A stretch of DNA of 64,000 bases from an uncultured Dialister sp. (GCA_934178345.1 CAKPQG010000003.1:62001-126000); one strand, 5' to 3'; shown: positions 51,157 to 60,251, counted from the stretch's first letter. Translations and numbers: made by a program. The notes: a model not told the origin generated them from the sequence alone.

Positions 51157-52638
51157 ATGGATATCAATATGATCGGGATTTGCAAAGCCTTCGGGACAAA
51201 TAAGGTCTTAGGCGGGGTGAATCTCCACATCCGTCCTGGCGAAGTCCACGCACTGATGGGGGAGAATGGCGCAGGCAAATCCACATTAATGAATATTTTG
51301 ACGGGCATCCATAAAGCGGATGCGGGCACCATTCTGGTGGATGGCAAGGAAGTGACTTTCCGCAATAATAAAGATGCGGAAGAGCACGGGATCGCTTTCA
51401 TTCATCAGGAGCTGAATATCTGGCCGAATCTGTCTATTCTGGAGAATCTTTTCCTGATGAATCAGCCGAAAACGGCTTTTGGCTTCATTGATTTCAAAAA
51501 GATGCGGCAGATGGCGGAAGAAAAGTGTCAGGAAATGGGCATCACGCTGCCGCTCGATGAGATCGCAGGGGAATGCTCTGTCGGACAGCAGCAGATGACA
51601 GAAATCACACGAAACCTGATGCTCGATGCGAAGACGGTCATCATGGATGAACCGACGGCCGCTTTGACGGAGCGTGAGACTGACAGTCTTTTCGAAGTCA
51701 TGAGAAAGCTGAAGGCGAAGGGCGTCTCCATCATCTATATTTCTCATCGTATGGAAGAGGTTTTCAATAATTGCGATACCATCACGGTCATGCGTGACGG
51801 GCAGACCATCAGCAGCCGCCCGACAGAAGAAACGAATATGGACCAGATCGTCGGCGATATGGTCGGCCGCGTGATGAGCGAGTACTATCCGGCACGCACG
51901 AATGTACCCGGCGATGAAGTATTCAAGGTCGAAGATTTCTCGCAGCCTGGCGTTTTCGAGCATATTTCCTTCTCTGTCAGAAAAGGGGAGATCTTGGGCG
52001 TGGCCGGCCTCATGGGTGCTGGCCGCACGGAAATCATGAGAGCGATCTTCGGTGTGGATCCGCACAAGGAAGGCAGGCTTTACCTCTCTGGCAAGGAGAT
52101 CAAGATCAAAAAGCCGCTGGATGCCATCAAGCTCGGCTTCGGCTTCATCACAGAGAACCGCAAGACAGAAGGGCTCATTCTGGATTTCTCGATCAAGAAA
52201 AATATCGCACTCCCCAGTGTGAATGCCCTCGCCAAGAGCGGCGTCATCAATGACAAGAAAGAATTCGGCTTCGCAGATACATTATCGCACAAGCTCGGCG
52301 TCAAGACGCAGACCATCGAGCTTCCGGCGAGTGCGCTTTCCGGCGGCAACCAGCAGAAGGTCGTCATCGCGAAGTGGGTGGGCATGCATCCGAAGCTGCT
52401 CATCCTGGATGAACCGACCCGCGGCATCGATATCGGTGCGAAAAAGGATATCTATGACCTGATGAATGAACTGACCGCCCAAGGCGTATCGATCATCATG
52501 GTTTCTTCTGAACTGCCGGAAGTCATCGGCATGAGCGACCGTATCATGGTCATCCACGAAGGACATCTGGCTGGCATCATCGATCATAAAGATGCGACAC
52601 AGACACGTATTATGACATTGGCTACCGGAGGAGAGTAA
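51157..52638 (+). CDS. rbsA: Ribose ABC transporter ATP-binding protein
   Basis: 493 residues with two ABC domains. The first has Walker A GENGAGKST, signature SVGQQQ and Walker B VIMDEPTAALT. The second has an altered Walker A (GLMGAGRTE), signature LSGGNQQKVVIAKW and LILDEPTRGIDIGAK. This asymmetry is usual for sugar-family ATPases such as RbsA. It energises RbsC-mediated ribose import. It starts 12 bp after rbsD with GAGGGG upstream. Confidence 0.95.
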   Translation: MDINMIGICKAFGTNKVLGGVNLHIRPGEVHALMGENGAGKSTLMNILTGIHKADAGTILVDGKEVTFRNNKDAEEHGIAFIHQELNIWPNLSILENLFLMNQPKTAFGFIDFKKMRQMAEEKCQEMGITLPLDEIAGECSVGQQQMTEITRNLMLDAKTVIMDEPTAALTERETDSLFEVMRKLKAKGVSIIYISHRMEEVFNNCDTITVMRDGQTISSRPTEETNMDQIVGDMVGRVMSEYYPARTNVPGDEVFKVEDFSQPGVFEHISFSVRKGEILGVAGLMGAGRTEIMRAIFGVDPHKEGRLYLSGKEIKIKKPLDAIKLGFGFITENRKTEGLILDFSIKKNIALPSVNALAKSGVINDKKEFGFADTLSHKLGVKTQTIELPASALSGGNQQKVVIAKWVGMHPKLLILDEPTRGIDIGAKKDIYDLMNELTAQGVSIIMVSSELPEVIGMSDRIMVIHEGHLAGIIDHKDATQTRIMTLATGGE

Positions 52639-52640
52639 GC

Positions 52641-53579
52641 ATGAATTCCGAAAAAGTTAAAAATCTTGTGAGAGAAATGGGGCCGCTCATTGGTCTCATT
52701 GTCCTCTTTATCGTTATCGCGGCTTTGAATGACAGCTTCATCGATCCGTCGAACCTGAAAAATCTGGCTCGTCAGATCTCCATCAATGCGCTCATCGCCT
52801 TCGGTATGACCTTCGTCATCCTGACGGGAGGCATCGACCTCTCCGTCGGCTCGATCCTCGCACTGTCTTCTGCGCTCATGGCGAGCATGATCGCCAAAGG
52901 GACGAATCCGGAGCTTGCGATCCTTTTCTCCGCTTTCATTGGTATCCTGCTCGGCGCGGTGAATGGTGTCATCATTTCCTACGGAAAGGTCGCTCCTTTC
53001 ATCGCGACGCTCGCCACGATGACCATCTATCGCGGCGCGACGCTCGTCTATACGAATGGCAATCCGATCTCAGGCCTTTCGGATGATCCTTTCTTCACAG
53101 GCTTTGGTCAGGGTTTCATCATGGAAGTCCCGGTCCCGGCCATCGTGATGCTCATCGCCTTCCTGATTCTTTTCTTCATCCTGAAGAAGACGCCGCTTGG
53201 CCGTCAGACCTATGCGGTCGGCGGGAATGAAAAAGTTTCCTATATTTCCGGGATTAAGATTGACAGAATCAAGATTTTTGCGTATGCTTTGACTGGATGC
53301 CTTTGTGCTATCGCCGGCGCTATCCTGACTGCCCGCCTGAACAGTGCGCAGCCGACGGCCGGCATGGGCTATGAACTGGATGCTATCGCAGCTGTCGTCT
53401 TGGGCGGTACTTCGCTCGCAGGCGGCAAAGGCCGTATTTCCGGCACGCTCATCGGTGCTCTCATCATCGGTACTTTGAATAATGGTCTGAACATTTTGAA
53501 TGTGTCCAGCTTCTATCAGCAGGTTGTCAAAGGCGTAGTTATTTTGCTTGCCGTCCTGATGGATCGCAAGAAGAACTAA
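52641..53579 (+). CDS. rbsC: Ribose ABC transporter permease
   Basis: 312 residues, about eight to ten TM helices. Family motifs: INALIAFGMTFVILTGGIDLSVGSILALSS and GGTSLAGGKGRISGTLIGALIIGTLNNGLNIL (EAA-like loop contacting RbsA). It starts 2 bp after the rbsA stop, behind GGAGGAGAGTAAGC. Forms the membrane channel for ribose with RbsA and RbsB. Confidence 0.95.
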   Translation: MNSEKVKNLVREMGPLIGLIVLFIVIAALNDSFIDPSNLKNLARQISINALIAFGMTFVILTGGIDLSVGSILALSSALMASMIAKGTNPELAILFSAFIGILLGAVNGVIISYGKVAPFIATLATMTIYRGATLVYTNGNPISGLSDDPFFTGFGQGFIMEVPVPAIVMLIAFLILFFILKKTPLGRQTYAVGGNEKVSYISGIKIDRIKIFAYALTGCLCAIAGAILTARLNSAQPTAGMGYELDAIAAVVLGGTSLAGGKGRISGTLIGALIIGTLNNGLNILNVSSFYQQVVKGVVILLAVLMDRKKN

Positions 53580-53592
53580 GGAGGAAAACATT

Positions 53593-54513
53593 TTGTTTAA
53601 GAAAATCGCATTAACAGCTCTCATTGGCGCAGCACTCATCTCTGCTGCTGGTTGTGGCGGCTCTGATAAGAAAGCCGACTCTTCTGCTGCTTCCGGCGCG
53701 AAGAAAGTCACCATCGGCTTCTCTGTCTCCACGCAGAACAACCCATTCTTCGTCACCATGGCAAACAGCGTCAAAGCAGCTGCTGAAAAGGCTGGCGTGA
53801 ATGTCAAGATCGTCGATGCACAGAATGATCCGGCAAAACAGTCCAATGATATCGCTGACCTGCTCCAGGGCAACATCAGCGTCCTCATCGTGAATCCGGT
53901 AGACTCCGCAGCAGTATCCAACTCTGTCCTTGCAGCCAATAAAGCCAAGATCCCGGTCATCACCATCGACCGTGCTTCTGACAAGGGCGAAGTCGCTGTA
54001 CACATCGCTTCCAACAACATCAAGGGCGGTGAAATGGCAGCAGAATACATCGTTTCCAAACTCGGCGAAGGCACTCCAGTCGCTGAACTCGAAGGTATCC
54101 CGGGCGCATCCGCTTCCCGTGAACGCGGCCAGGGTTTCCATAACATCGCTGACAAGAAACTGAAAGTCCTCGCAAAGCAGAGTGCAAACTTCGACCGCAG
54201 CCAGGGCCTGACCGTTTCTGAAAATATTCTCCAGGCAAACCCGGATGTCAAAGCCATCTTCGCACAGAACGATGAAATGGCTCTCGGCGCTATCTCCGCT
54301 GCCAAAGCTGCCAACAAGCAGATCTTCATCATTGGCTTCGACGGCACTGATGACGGCGTGAAAGCAGTCAAAGACGGCACCATGGCAGCTACCATCGCAC
54401 AGCAGCCAGACAAGATGGGTGAAATCGGCGTCGATGCTGCTCTGAAGCTCGCTAAGGGCGAAAACGTCGAAAAGAATATCGCTGTCGATCTGAAACTGAT
54501 CGAAAAGAAATAA
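53593..54513 (+). CDS. rbsB: Ribose-binding lipoprotein
   Basis: 306 residues from a TTG start behind AGGAGGAAAAC. Signal peptide with lipobox SAAGC. Type I periplasmic-binding fold: VTIGFSVSTQNNPFFVTMANSVK, DAQNDPAKQSNDIADLL, ITIDRASDKGEVAVHIASNN, FAQNDEMALGAISAAK and FIIGFDGTDDGVKAVKDG. These residues match the ribose/allose binders. Last gene of the operon, followed by a strong terminator. No rbsR repressor gene is adjacent. Confidence 0.95.
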   Translation: MFKKIALTALIGAALISAAGCGGSDKKADSSAASGAKKVTIGFSVSTQNNPFFVTMANSVKAAAEKAGVNVKIVDAQNDPAKQSNDIADLLQGNISVLIVNPVDSAAVSNSVLAANKAKIPVITIDRASDKGEVAVHIASNNIKGGEMAAEYIVSKLGEGTPVAELEGIPGASASRERGQGFHNIADKKLKVLAKQSANFDRSQGLTVSENILQANPDVKAIFAQNDEMALGAISAAKAANKQIFIIGFDGTDDGVKAVKDGTMAATIAQQPDKMGEIGVDAALKLAKGENVEKNIAVDLKLIEKK

Positions 54514-54536
54514 TTCATTTCATCTGACAACCTGAA

Positions 54537-54567
54537 CAAAAACCGCAGCTTCGGCTGCGGTTTTTTG
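54537..54567 (+). terminator. Intrinsic terminator of the rbs operon
   Basis: AAAACCGCAGC-TTCG-GCTGCGGTTTTTT. Confidence 0.95.
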
Positions 54568-54569
54568 TG

Positions 54570-54798
54570 ATGGGGGAGAGGGGAGGCCCATAGGGCGTGC
54601 TGCCCCTTGATTGCGGTTGAAAGCTCTACTTGAATGAGGAATGATGGTGGCGGCTTCGCCGCGAATATATGGGCGATGCCCGAAAGAAGGATTCAAGTCA
54701 CGAGTCACTAGTCACTAGTCACTTGAGCCCCCTAATCCCTAGCCCCTAATCCCTAGTCCCTAGACACTAGTCACCAGTCTCCAGTCACTCAAGGTTCC
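54570..54798. repeat. Mosaic intergenic repeat
   Basis: The GGCGTGCTGCCCC...GATTGCGG module, GGCGGCTTCGCCGC, GGGCGATGCCCGAAAG, then AGTCACG/AGTCACT units and a long AATCCCT/AGCCCCT run ending in AGTCACC units (54696-54790). Confidence 0.78.
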
Positions 54799-54808
54799 TA
54801 TTTCCCCA

Positions 54809-54837
54809 TTGACGCGCTCCATGTGCATCCTTATAAT
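54809..54837 (+). promoter_or_regulatory. Sigma-70 promoter of murB
   Basis: TTGACG (54809-54814), 17-bp spacer, TATAAT (54832-54837). Confidence 0.82.
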
Positions 54838-54873
54838 AAATAAGATATGAATTTATAAGGTAAGGAATCGGAT

Positions 54874-55782
54874 ATGAATAACGACTATGCAAGCATTTTC
54901 TCTAGCATTTTAAGAGAGAATCAGATAAAGACAAATGAACCCATGAAGCGTCATACCACCTTTGGCATTGGCGGGCCGGCAGATTGTTTTCTGATGCCGG
55001 AAACGACAGAAGAAGTGTGCCTCATCACAAAGCTCGCACACAAGCATGAGGTGCCGCTTTTCGTGCTGGGCGGCGGGGCGAATCTGCTCGTCCGAGATAA
55101 AGGTATCCGCGGGGCGGTGGTATTCACAGGCCGTCTGCACCGCATGGAAAGGAAAGGAAATCTTCTGACGGTTGCGAGCGGAGTACCCACGGCAGCTGCT
55201 GCCAGAAAAGCTCTGGAGTATGGTCTCTCCGGAATGGAATTTGCCAGCGGCATTCCCGGCAGTATTGGCGGAGCTGCTTATATGAATGCAGGGGCGTATG
55301 GCGGAGAAATGGCGAAGATCATCGTTTCCGCCACTACTTGTGATGCGAAGGGGGATATCATTGTCCACTCCATCAAGGATATGGGCTATGGGTATCGCCA
55401 CAGTCCTTTCATGCAGAACAGGGAAGCCATCCTCGATATCACCCTTTCATTAAAGCCGGGGAATCAAAAGGACATCGAAGCACTGATGAAGGATCTCAAC
55501 CAGAGAAGAGCCGCGAAGCAGCCTCTTGAAAAACGAAGCGCCGGATCCACCTTCAAGCGTCCCGATGGCCATTTTGTCGGACAGATGCTCGAAGAACTGG
55601 GGCTCAAAGGATTTTCTGTGGGCGATGCACAGGTCAGCGAGAAACACGCCGGTTTCCTCATCAATAATGGCCGTGCCTCCTGCGAAGATATGCTCTCTCT
55701 TATCCATCAGGTGCAGCAGAAGGTCAAAGAAGCCTATGGTGTGGACCTGCATACCGAAGTCCAGATCGTAGGGGAAGAGTAA
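54874..55782 (+). CDS. murB: UDP-N-acetylenolpyruvoylglucosamine reductase
   Basis: 302 residues, FAD-linked. Motifs: RHTTFGIGGPADCF, GGGANLLVRDKGIRGAVV (FAD), GIPGSIGGAAYMNAGAYGGEM, GYRHSPFM, KRSAGSTFKRP with the catalytic Ser, GFSVGDAQVSEKHAGFLIN and the C-terminal Glu in HTEVQIVGE. It reduces the enolpyruvyl group to give UDP-MurNAc, the second committed step of peptidoglycan synthesis, in the cytoplasm. Type II-like by length. Monocistronic, with a terminator touching its stop. Confidence 0.96.
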   Translation: MNNDYASIFSSILRENQIKTNEPMKRHTTFGIGGPADCFLMPETTEEVCLITKLAHKHEVPLFVLGGGANLLVRDKGIRGAVVFTGRLHRMERKGNLLTVASGVPTAAAARKALEYGLSGMEFASGIPGSIGGAAYMNAGAYGGEMAKIIVSATTCDAKGDIIVHSIKDMGYGYRHSPFMQNREAILDITLSLKPGNQKDIEALMKDLNQRRAAKQPLEKRSAGSTFKRPDGHFVGQMLEELGLKGFSVGDAQVSEKHAGFLINNGRASCEDMLSLIHQVQQKVKEAYGVDLHTEVQIVGEE

Positions 55783-55807
55783 AAGAAGCCGAAAGGCTTC
55801 TTTTTTG
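55782..55807 (+). terminator. Intrinsic terminator of murB
   Basis: AAAAGAAGCC-GAAA-GGCTTCTTTTTT, directly at the stop codon. Confidence 0.92.
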
Positions 55808-56170
55808 TTGGTAGTGATTGGGGACTAGTGACTAGTGACTAGGGACTAGGGAGGAGTAGCTAGGGATTAGGGATTGGGGATTAGGAGTGGCTGGTGATTA
55901 AGAGACTAGGAGACATCAGACTCTCGTATCGTCATTTCGAGTGCAAGCGAGAAATCTTTGTCATTCGCGGCTCAGCGGTCGATGTTTGGAACCCCAAAAC
56001 GGGAAGCCTGCTACCCACTCACTTTCGGGCATCGCCTCATATATATTCGCGGCAAAGCCGCCACCACCATTCCTAATTCCTCATTCCTCATTCCTCATTC
56101 CTAATTCCTCATTTGAGTAGAGCTTTCATCCCTAATCATGGAACAGCACGCTCCACGGGCTGACCCCGCC
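55808..56170. repeat. Mosaic intergenic repeat
   Basis: GTGACTA/GGGACTA/TAGGGAT heptamers (55820-55912), a CGTCATTTCGAGTGCAAGCG segment, GCGGCAAAGCCGCC, CCTAATTCCTCATTCCTCA heptamers (56068-56115) and the GGAACAGCACGCTCC module. Confidence 0.78.
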
Positions 56171-56181
56171 CCATTTTCCTC

Positions 56182-56210
56182 ATGACAAATTTCCCGTGAG
56201 CATTTATACT
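56182..56210 (+). promoter_or_regulatory. Probable promoter of the P-loop/Asp23 gene
   Basis: ATGACA (56182-56187), 17-bp spacer, TATACT (56205-56210), 27 bp before the ATG. Confidence 0.55.
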
Positions 56211-56236
56211 AAAAGAAAAACGAAAAGGAGAGTACT

Positions 56237-57073
56237 ATGGAAGTTGTAGCTTTTTATGGACCGCCAGGCACTGGAAAGAGTGACCGTGCGCTGGTGATCG
56301 CCTATGAGAATCAATGCTCCTGCATCATTGATGACGGGATCCTGATCTATCACAACCGCATTGTCGCAGGGAAGTCCGCCAAGAGAGAAGAGAGTCGCCT
56401 CAAGGCTGTGCGCCGTGCGATTTTCTGGGATGAAGAGCAGAGAGAAGATGTGAAGAAGATGCTCCAGAAGATCCATCCGGACCGCATTCTGATCCTGGGA
56501 ACGTCAGATCGTATGGTCGTGACGATCACGAAGGCACTGGATCTGCCGGAGCCCTGCAAGTATATCCGCATTGAGGATGTGGCACGTCCTGAAGAAATGA
56601 TGAAGGCGAGCGAAGCACGTCATAAGGAAGGGAAGCATGTCATTCCCGTTCCGACGATGGAGCTGAAGCCGTACTTCAAAGGGTACCTTGTAGATCCGCT
56701 GAAATTTTTCAGAAATCGGAAAAAGGGAGCGCCGAAGCGTTTCAGTGAGCAGAATGAACGCTCTGTGGTGCGGCCTGTTTTCAGTTACTATGGTAAGCTC
56801 TCCTTCTCTGACCGCGTCATCGCCTCGCTCGTCCGTTATGCGGTGAAGGGCATGAAGAAAGTCCGCATCACAGGCGTCAGCAGCCAGAAGAGCGAGAGCC
56901 AGATGAATGGCCTCATCCTGGCACTGGATGTCACTGTCCGCTCTGGGACGCCGCAGGAGATCAAATCGGTGATCCATACCATGCGTGACCGGATCCAGCG
57001 GGAGATCGAGCATACGACCGGCATGTCGCTCGAGACGATCCGTGTGAATGTGACGACCGGCGTCGTGAGGTAA
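56237..57073 (+). CDS. P-loop NTPase fused to an Asp23/Gls24-like domain
   Basis: 278 residues. The N-terminus is a small P-loop domain with Walker A GPPGTGKS (residues 8-15), DRILILGTSDRMVVTITKAL and a basic linker (FRNRKKGAPKRF). From about residue 175 it reads as an Asp23/Gls24-family domain: RPVFSYYGKLSFSDRVIASLVRYAVKGMKKV, LILALDVTVRSG, IHTMRDRIQREIEHTTGMSLETIRVNVTTGV. Asp23 proteins are envelope-stress or membrane-associated factors in Firmicutes. The ATPase part suggests nucleotide-driven control; the precise role is unknown. RBS AAAGGAG. The stop abuts a heptamer array. Confidence 0.82.
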   Translation: MEVVAFYGPPGTGKSDRALVIAYENQCSCIIDDGILIYHNRIVAGKSAKREESRLKAVRRAIFWDEEQREDVKKMLQKIHPDRILILGTSDRMVVTITKALDLPEPCKYIRIEDVARPEEMMKASEARHKEGKHVIPVPTMELKPYFKGYLVDPLKFFRNRKKGAPKRFSEQNERSVVRPVFSYYGKLSFSDRVIASLVRYAVKGMKKVRITGVSSQKSESQMNGLILALDVTVRSGTPQEIKSVIHTMRDRIQREIEHTTGMSLETIRVNVTTGVVR

Positions 57074-57325
57074 GTGGCTAGTGACTGGTGACTAGTGACT
57101 AGTATAGCAATTTGTTAACTTCTGGACTTAGTTAGAAGTTGGAAGTGAGAAGTGCTGGAAGGGGCACACAATTCATATAGTGCCCCAATCCCCCCCTTTT
57201 TTTATTATTCAAAACAGTTTGTTCATCATTTATATAAAACTCCGCGGCGCTTCCTGATTTTATGCGCCGTACCTTCACTCCTCACTCCTCACTCCTCACT
57301 CCTCACTCCTCACTTGATTCGGAAG
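57072..57325. repeat. Mosaic intergenic repeat
   Basis: GTGGCTA/GTGACTG/GTGACTA units right at the stop, a GCGGCGC/GCGCCG hairpin (about 57243-57270) and CCTCACT/CACTCCT heptamers (about 57273-57312). The remaining stretch up to trpF shows no clear signal. Confidence 0.78.
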
Positions 57326-57527
57326 TTGACTTACATGCCAGTGATTTAGAAAACGCAATACTAATGACTGGGGATTAGGAGCGATGGGTGTCTCACTTAT
57401 TTGTTCGAGGCTACATAGAATGTCTGAGAGAATGAAAAACGGGAAACCATTGACTCCGCAGACTTTCGGGAATTGCTCCTGTACGCATTGTTTACGCGAG
57501 GAAGGCTCGTGATACAAGGGAGGGATT

Positions 57528-58121
57528 ATGACACAGATCAAAATCTGCGGCTTCACGGATCCGAAGGAAGCCGCCTTCATTTCCTACCCGGATGTTTCGT
57601 ACATGGGGATGGTGCTTTTCTTCGAGAAGAGCAAACGGAATATTTCTCTTGAGACGGCAAAGGCCATCATGCGCGCGGTGGATCCGCGCATTCAAAAGGT
57701 AGCGGTCGTGGTATCTCCGACCGTCGAGCAGGCGAAGGATATCGAGAAGGCGGGGGTTGATTTCCTGCAGGTGCATGGCGTGCTGCGGAAAGACGTGCTG
57801 GCAGAGACGGCCATTCCTATCATTCGTGCGTACAATGGCGGGGCAGGGGAAGAGGCAGAGAGCCCTCGCATTTGCGCGTATCTTTTTGATGCGGCAGAAC
57901 CTGGCAGCGGGAAGGCCTTCGACTGGAAAATGCTTGCAGAAAAGAAACGAACCAAACCATGGTTCCTTGCGGGCGGCCTCACGGCAGGCAATGTAGGAAG
58001 AGCGATTTCCCTCATCCATCCTGACGTCGTCGACGTATCGTCGGGTGTGGAGTATACGGACAGGAAGGGGAAGGATCCGGAGAAGATAGAGGCGTTTATT
58101 CAAGCTGTAAGAAAAAATTAG
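57528..58121 (+). CDS. trpF: Phosphoribosylanthranilate isomerase
   Basis: 197 residues, TIM barrel. The catalytic cysteine is in IKICGF (Cys7) and the acid in LFDAAEPGSGKAFDW (Asp121). Phosphate-binding turns are LAGGLTAGNV and DVSSGVE. It catalyses the Amadori rearrangement in tryptophan synthesis. No other trp genes are nearby, so it is a stand-alone trpF, as in several Firmicutes. Start behind AGGGAGGGATT. The TAG stop is part of an AATTAGG/AATGAGG heptamer run. Confidence 0.93.
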   Translation: MTQIKICGFTDPKEAAFISYPDVSYMGMVLFFEKSKRNISLETAKAIMRAVDPRIQKVAVVVSPTVEQAKDIEKAGVDFLQVHGVLRKDVLAETAIPIIRAYNGGAGEEAESPRICAYLFDAAEPGSGKAFDWKMLAEKKRTKPWFLAGGLTAGNVGRAISLIHPDVVDVSSGVEYTDRKGKDPEKIEAFIQAVRKN

Positions 58122-58255
58122 GAATTAGGAATGAGGAATGAGGAATGAAGGTGGCGGCTTCGCCGCAAATTAAAAAAATCTTGCGGCGCTTTCAAATTAT
58201 GATGCGCCGCACCAACCCCGTTGAACCTTTTGAACCTATAGAACCCGCTGAACCT
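58115..58255. repeat. Mosaic intergenic repeat
   Basis: AATTAGG and AATGAGG heptamers overlap the trpF stop. GGCGGCTTCGCCGC, a GCGGCGC/GCGCCGC hairpin (about 58182-58210) and 9-bp TTGAACCTT/TAGAACCCG/CTGAACC units follow. Confidence 0.8.
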
Positions 58256-58269
58256 TTAACAAAAAACTC

Positions 58270-58298
58270 TTGACACAAACCTTCTGAGGGTGTATAGT
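58270..58298 (+). promoter_or_regulatory. Sigma-70 promoter of the metY T-box leader
   Basis: TTGACA (58270-58275), 17-bp spacer, TATAGT (58293-58298). Confidence 0.8.
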
Positions 58299-58299
58299 T

Positions 58300-58575
58300 G
58301 TCTCAACTTCATAAAGGCAGTGAAGAGAAGAGTACATGAAGGACGCTGGCAAAGAGAGCTCGGGCAGGTGAAAACGAGTACAGACGAATCCATGGAAGAT
58401 GGCCTCTGAGCCTGGCATGCTGAATGATGAAGCAGCCCGGGAGCTCCCGTTATAGAGATAGGGTATCAAGGCAATGGCCGGCGTACCTGATAAGGTGTTC
58501 TGGAGCGATCCAGACATAAAATTGGGTGGTAACACGAATGACAATCTCGTCCCTTTAATGGGGCGAGATTTTTTT
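58300..58575 (+). promoter_or_regulatory. T-box leader with Met specifier
   Basis: Stem I shows GAAGAGAAGAGTACATGAAGG, AAAGAGAGCTCGGGCAGGTG and the closing GCCTCTGAGCC. The specifier-loop triplet is ATG (58399-58401). The T-box GGGTGGTAACACG (about 58524-58536) precedes the terminator ATCTCGTCCC-TTTAAT-GGGGCGAGAT with T5 (58544-58575). Uncharged tRNA-Met should permit read-through to metY, about 390 bp downstream. Confidence 0.9.
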
Positions 58576-58618
58576 ATTGCCCATTCTATGCAATGTAGTG
58601 AAGTGGCAGAAAATCTAG

Positions 58619-58820
58619 GCTCCCCATCGGGGGAGCTGCCCGAAGGGCTTGCGCAAGCGAACTGGATTTTTAGGAGCGTAGCGACGCGAAAATCCAGTGA
58701 GACGCCATTTCGAGCGAAGCAAGATGAGGGGGCTACGTAGCGGTGTATTCAACATTGTTCGATAACCGCTAGCAAACCCCTATTGCCTTCGGCACTTCCC
58801 CCAAAGGGGGAAGCAAGACG
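58619..58820. mobile_element. MITE-like element remnant without terminal repeats (copy 4)
   Basis: About 200 bp aligning with the interior of copy 3 (GCTCCCCATCGGGGGAGCTG through GCACTTCCCCC...GGGGGAAGCAAGACG). Neither TAATGCTATTAAGTTAAG end nor a target duplication is present. It separates the Met T-box leader from metY. Confidence 0.78.
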
Positions 58821-58871
58821 CTTCGACGATTACCATTTGCCAACATTGCTCTGTCCCAAAACATTGCCCGT

Positions 58872-58948
58872 TTATACTATGAAGGAAGAAATAGTGATTG
58901 ATAGTCCAGAGAGACGCCTTCCGGCGCAGCTATCAACAGCCTTTTTTT
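58872..58948 (+). promoter_or_regulatory. Possible second promoter and hairpin before metY
   Basis: TATACT (58872-58877) could be a -10 without a good -35. TTGATAG (58898-58904) pairs with CTATCAA (58930-58936) around GCCTTCCGGC, and T7 follows (58942-58948), a terminator-like structure just before the metY ribosome site. Confidence 0.4.
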
Positions 58949-58964
58949 ACAGGAGGAATTCATC

Positions 58965-60251
58965 ATGGCAGACGTAAAACATTATCATTTCGAAACTCTT
59001 CAGCAGCACGCAGGCCAGGTACCGGATCCGGTGACCGGCGCCAGAGCGGTTCCGATTTACCAGACTACTTCCTATGTATTCAAGGACGCGCAGCAGGCGG
59101 AAGACCGCTTTGCCCTGAAGGATGCCGGATACATTTACAGCCGTCTGACTAACCCGACCCAGGATGTCCTCGAAAAGAGACTGGCGGCTCTCGAGGGCGG
59201 CACGGCGGCGCTCGCGGTGGCTTCCGGTGCAGCGGCTGTCACCTATGCGATCCTGAACATTGCAGGCGCCGGGGACGAGATCGTTTCTGCCTCTACCCTC
59301 TACGGCGGCACCTATGAACTCTTCACCGATACCCTGCCGCAGCTCGGCATCACCACCCATTTCGTCAACCCGGACCATCCGGAAGAAATCGAAGCGGCGA
59401 TCACAGAAAAGACCAAGGCTGTCTATATCGAAACGCTGGGAAATCCGGCCATCAATATCCCGGACTTCGATGTCATCCGTGACATTGCTCATGCGCACGG
59501 CCTGCCGGTCATCATTGATAATACCTTCGCAACTCCTTATCTTTTCCGTCCGCTGGAACATGGCCTCGATATCGTTGTCCATTCCACCACGAAATTCATC
59601 GGCGGCCACGGCACGACCTTAGGCGGCGCGATCGTAGAAAATGGCAAGTTCAACTGGAACCAGCCAGAAAGATACCCGCACTTCGCTTCTCCGGATGCTT
59701 CCTATCACGGCATCAACTTTGCGACTGACGTACCGGGCGCAGGCTTCGTGACCCGCATCCGTGCGAAGGTTCTCCGCGATACCGGCGCATGCATTTCCCC
59801 GATTTCCTCCTGGTTCTTCATCCAGGGTCTCGAAACTCTGTCTCTCCGCGTAGAACGCCACGTCTACAATGCGACAAAGGTCGCTGAATTCCTCGAAAAG
59901 CACCCGAAGGTCGCCAAAGTCAACTACCCGGGCCTCGAATCTTCCCCGTACCACAAGCTGCAGCTGAAATACCTGCCGAAGGGCGCCGGCTCCATCTTCT
60001 CCATCGAACTCAAAGACGGCTTCGATGCAGCTAGAAAATTCATCGATCATCTCGAAATCTTCTCCGACCTCGCAAACGTCGGCGACTCCAAGTCCCTCGT
60101 CGTTCACCCGGCTTCCACCACCCACCAGCAGCTTTCCCCGGAAGCCCAGTTGGCAGCCGGCATCACCCCGGGCACTGTCCGCATTTCCGTAGGCATCGAA
60201 AATATCGATGACCTCCTCGCAGATCTCGAACAGGCACTGGCGAAAATCTAA
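58965..60251 (+). CDS. metY: O-acetylhomoserine sulfhydrylase (aminocarboxypropyltransferase)
   Basis: 428 residues, Cys/Met-metabolism PLP enzyme. Motifs: FETLQQHAGQVPDPVTGARAVPIYQTTSYVF (typical MetY start), YSRLTNPTQDVLEKRLAALEGG, SGAAAVTYAI, the PLP lysine in HSTTKFIGGHG (Lys210), and PGLESSPYH with NVGDSKSLVVHPASTTH. Its length (about 430) and the PERYPHF insertion fit MetY rather than the shorter cystathionine gamma-synthase. It makes homocysteine from O-acetylhomoserine and sulfide. Control by a Met-specific T-box agrees. RBS ACAGGAGGAATTCATC. A 40-bp element touches its stop. Confidence 0.95.
   Translation: MADVKHYHFETLQQHAGQVPDPVTGARAVPIYQTTSYVFKDAQQAEDRFALKDAGYIYSRLTNPTQDVLEKRLAALEGGTAALAVASGAAAVTYAILNIAGAGDEIVSASTLYGGTYELFTDTLPQLGITTHFVNPDHPEEIEAAITEKTKAVYIETLGNPAINIPDFDVIRDIAHAHGLPVIIDNTFATPYLFRPLEHGLDIVVHSTTKFIGGHGTTLGGAIVENGKFNWNQPERYPHFASPDASYHGINFATDVPGAGFVTRIRAKVLRDTGACISPISSWFFIQGLETLSLRVERHVYNATKVAEFLEKHPKVAKVNYPGLESSPYHKLQLKYLPKGAGSIFSIELKDGFDAARKFIDHLEIFSDLANVGDSKSLVVHPASTTHQQLSPEAQLAAGITPGTVRISVGIENIDDLLADLEQALAKI

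Noticed and set aside
58474..58740. Open frame running from the Met T-box into the element remnant
   Set aside because: Overlaps T-box and terminator structures and translates repeat DNA.
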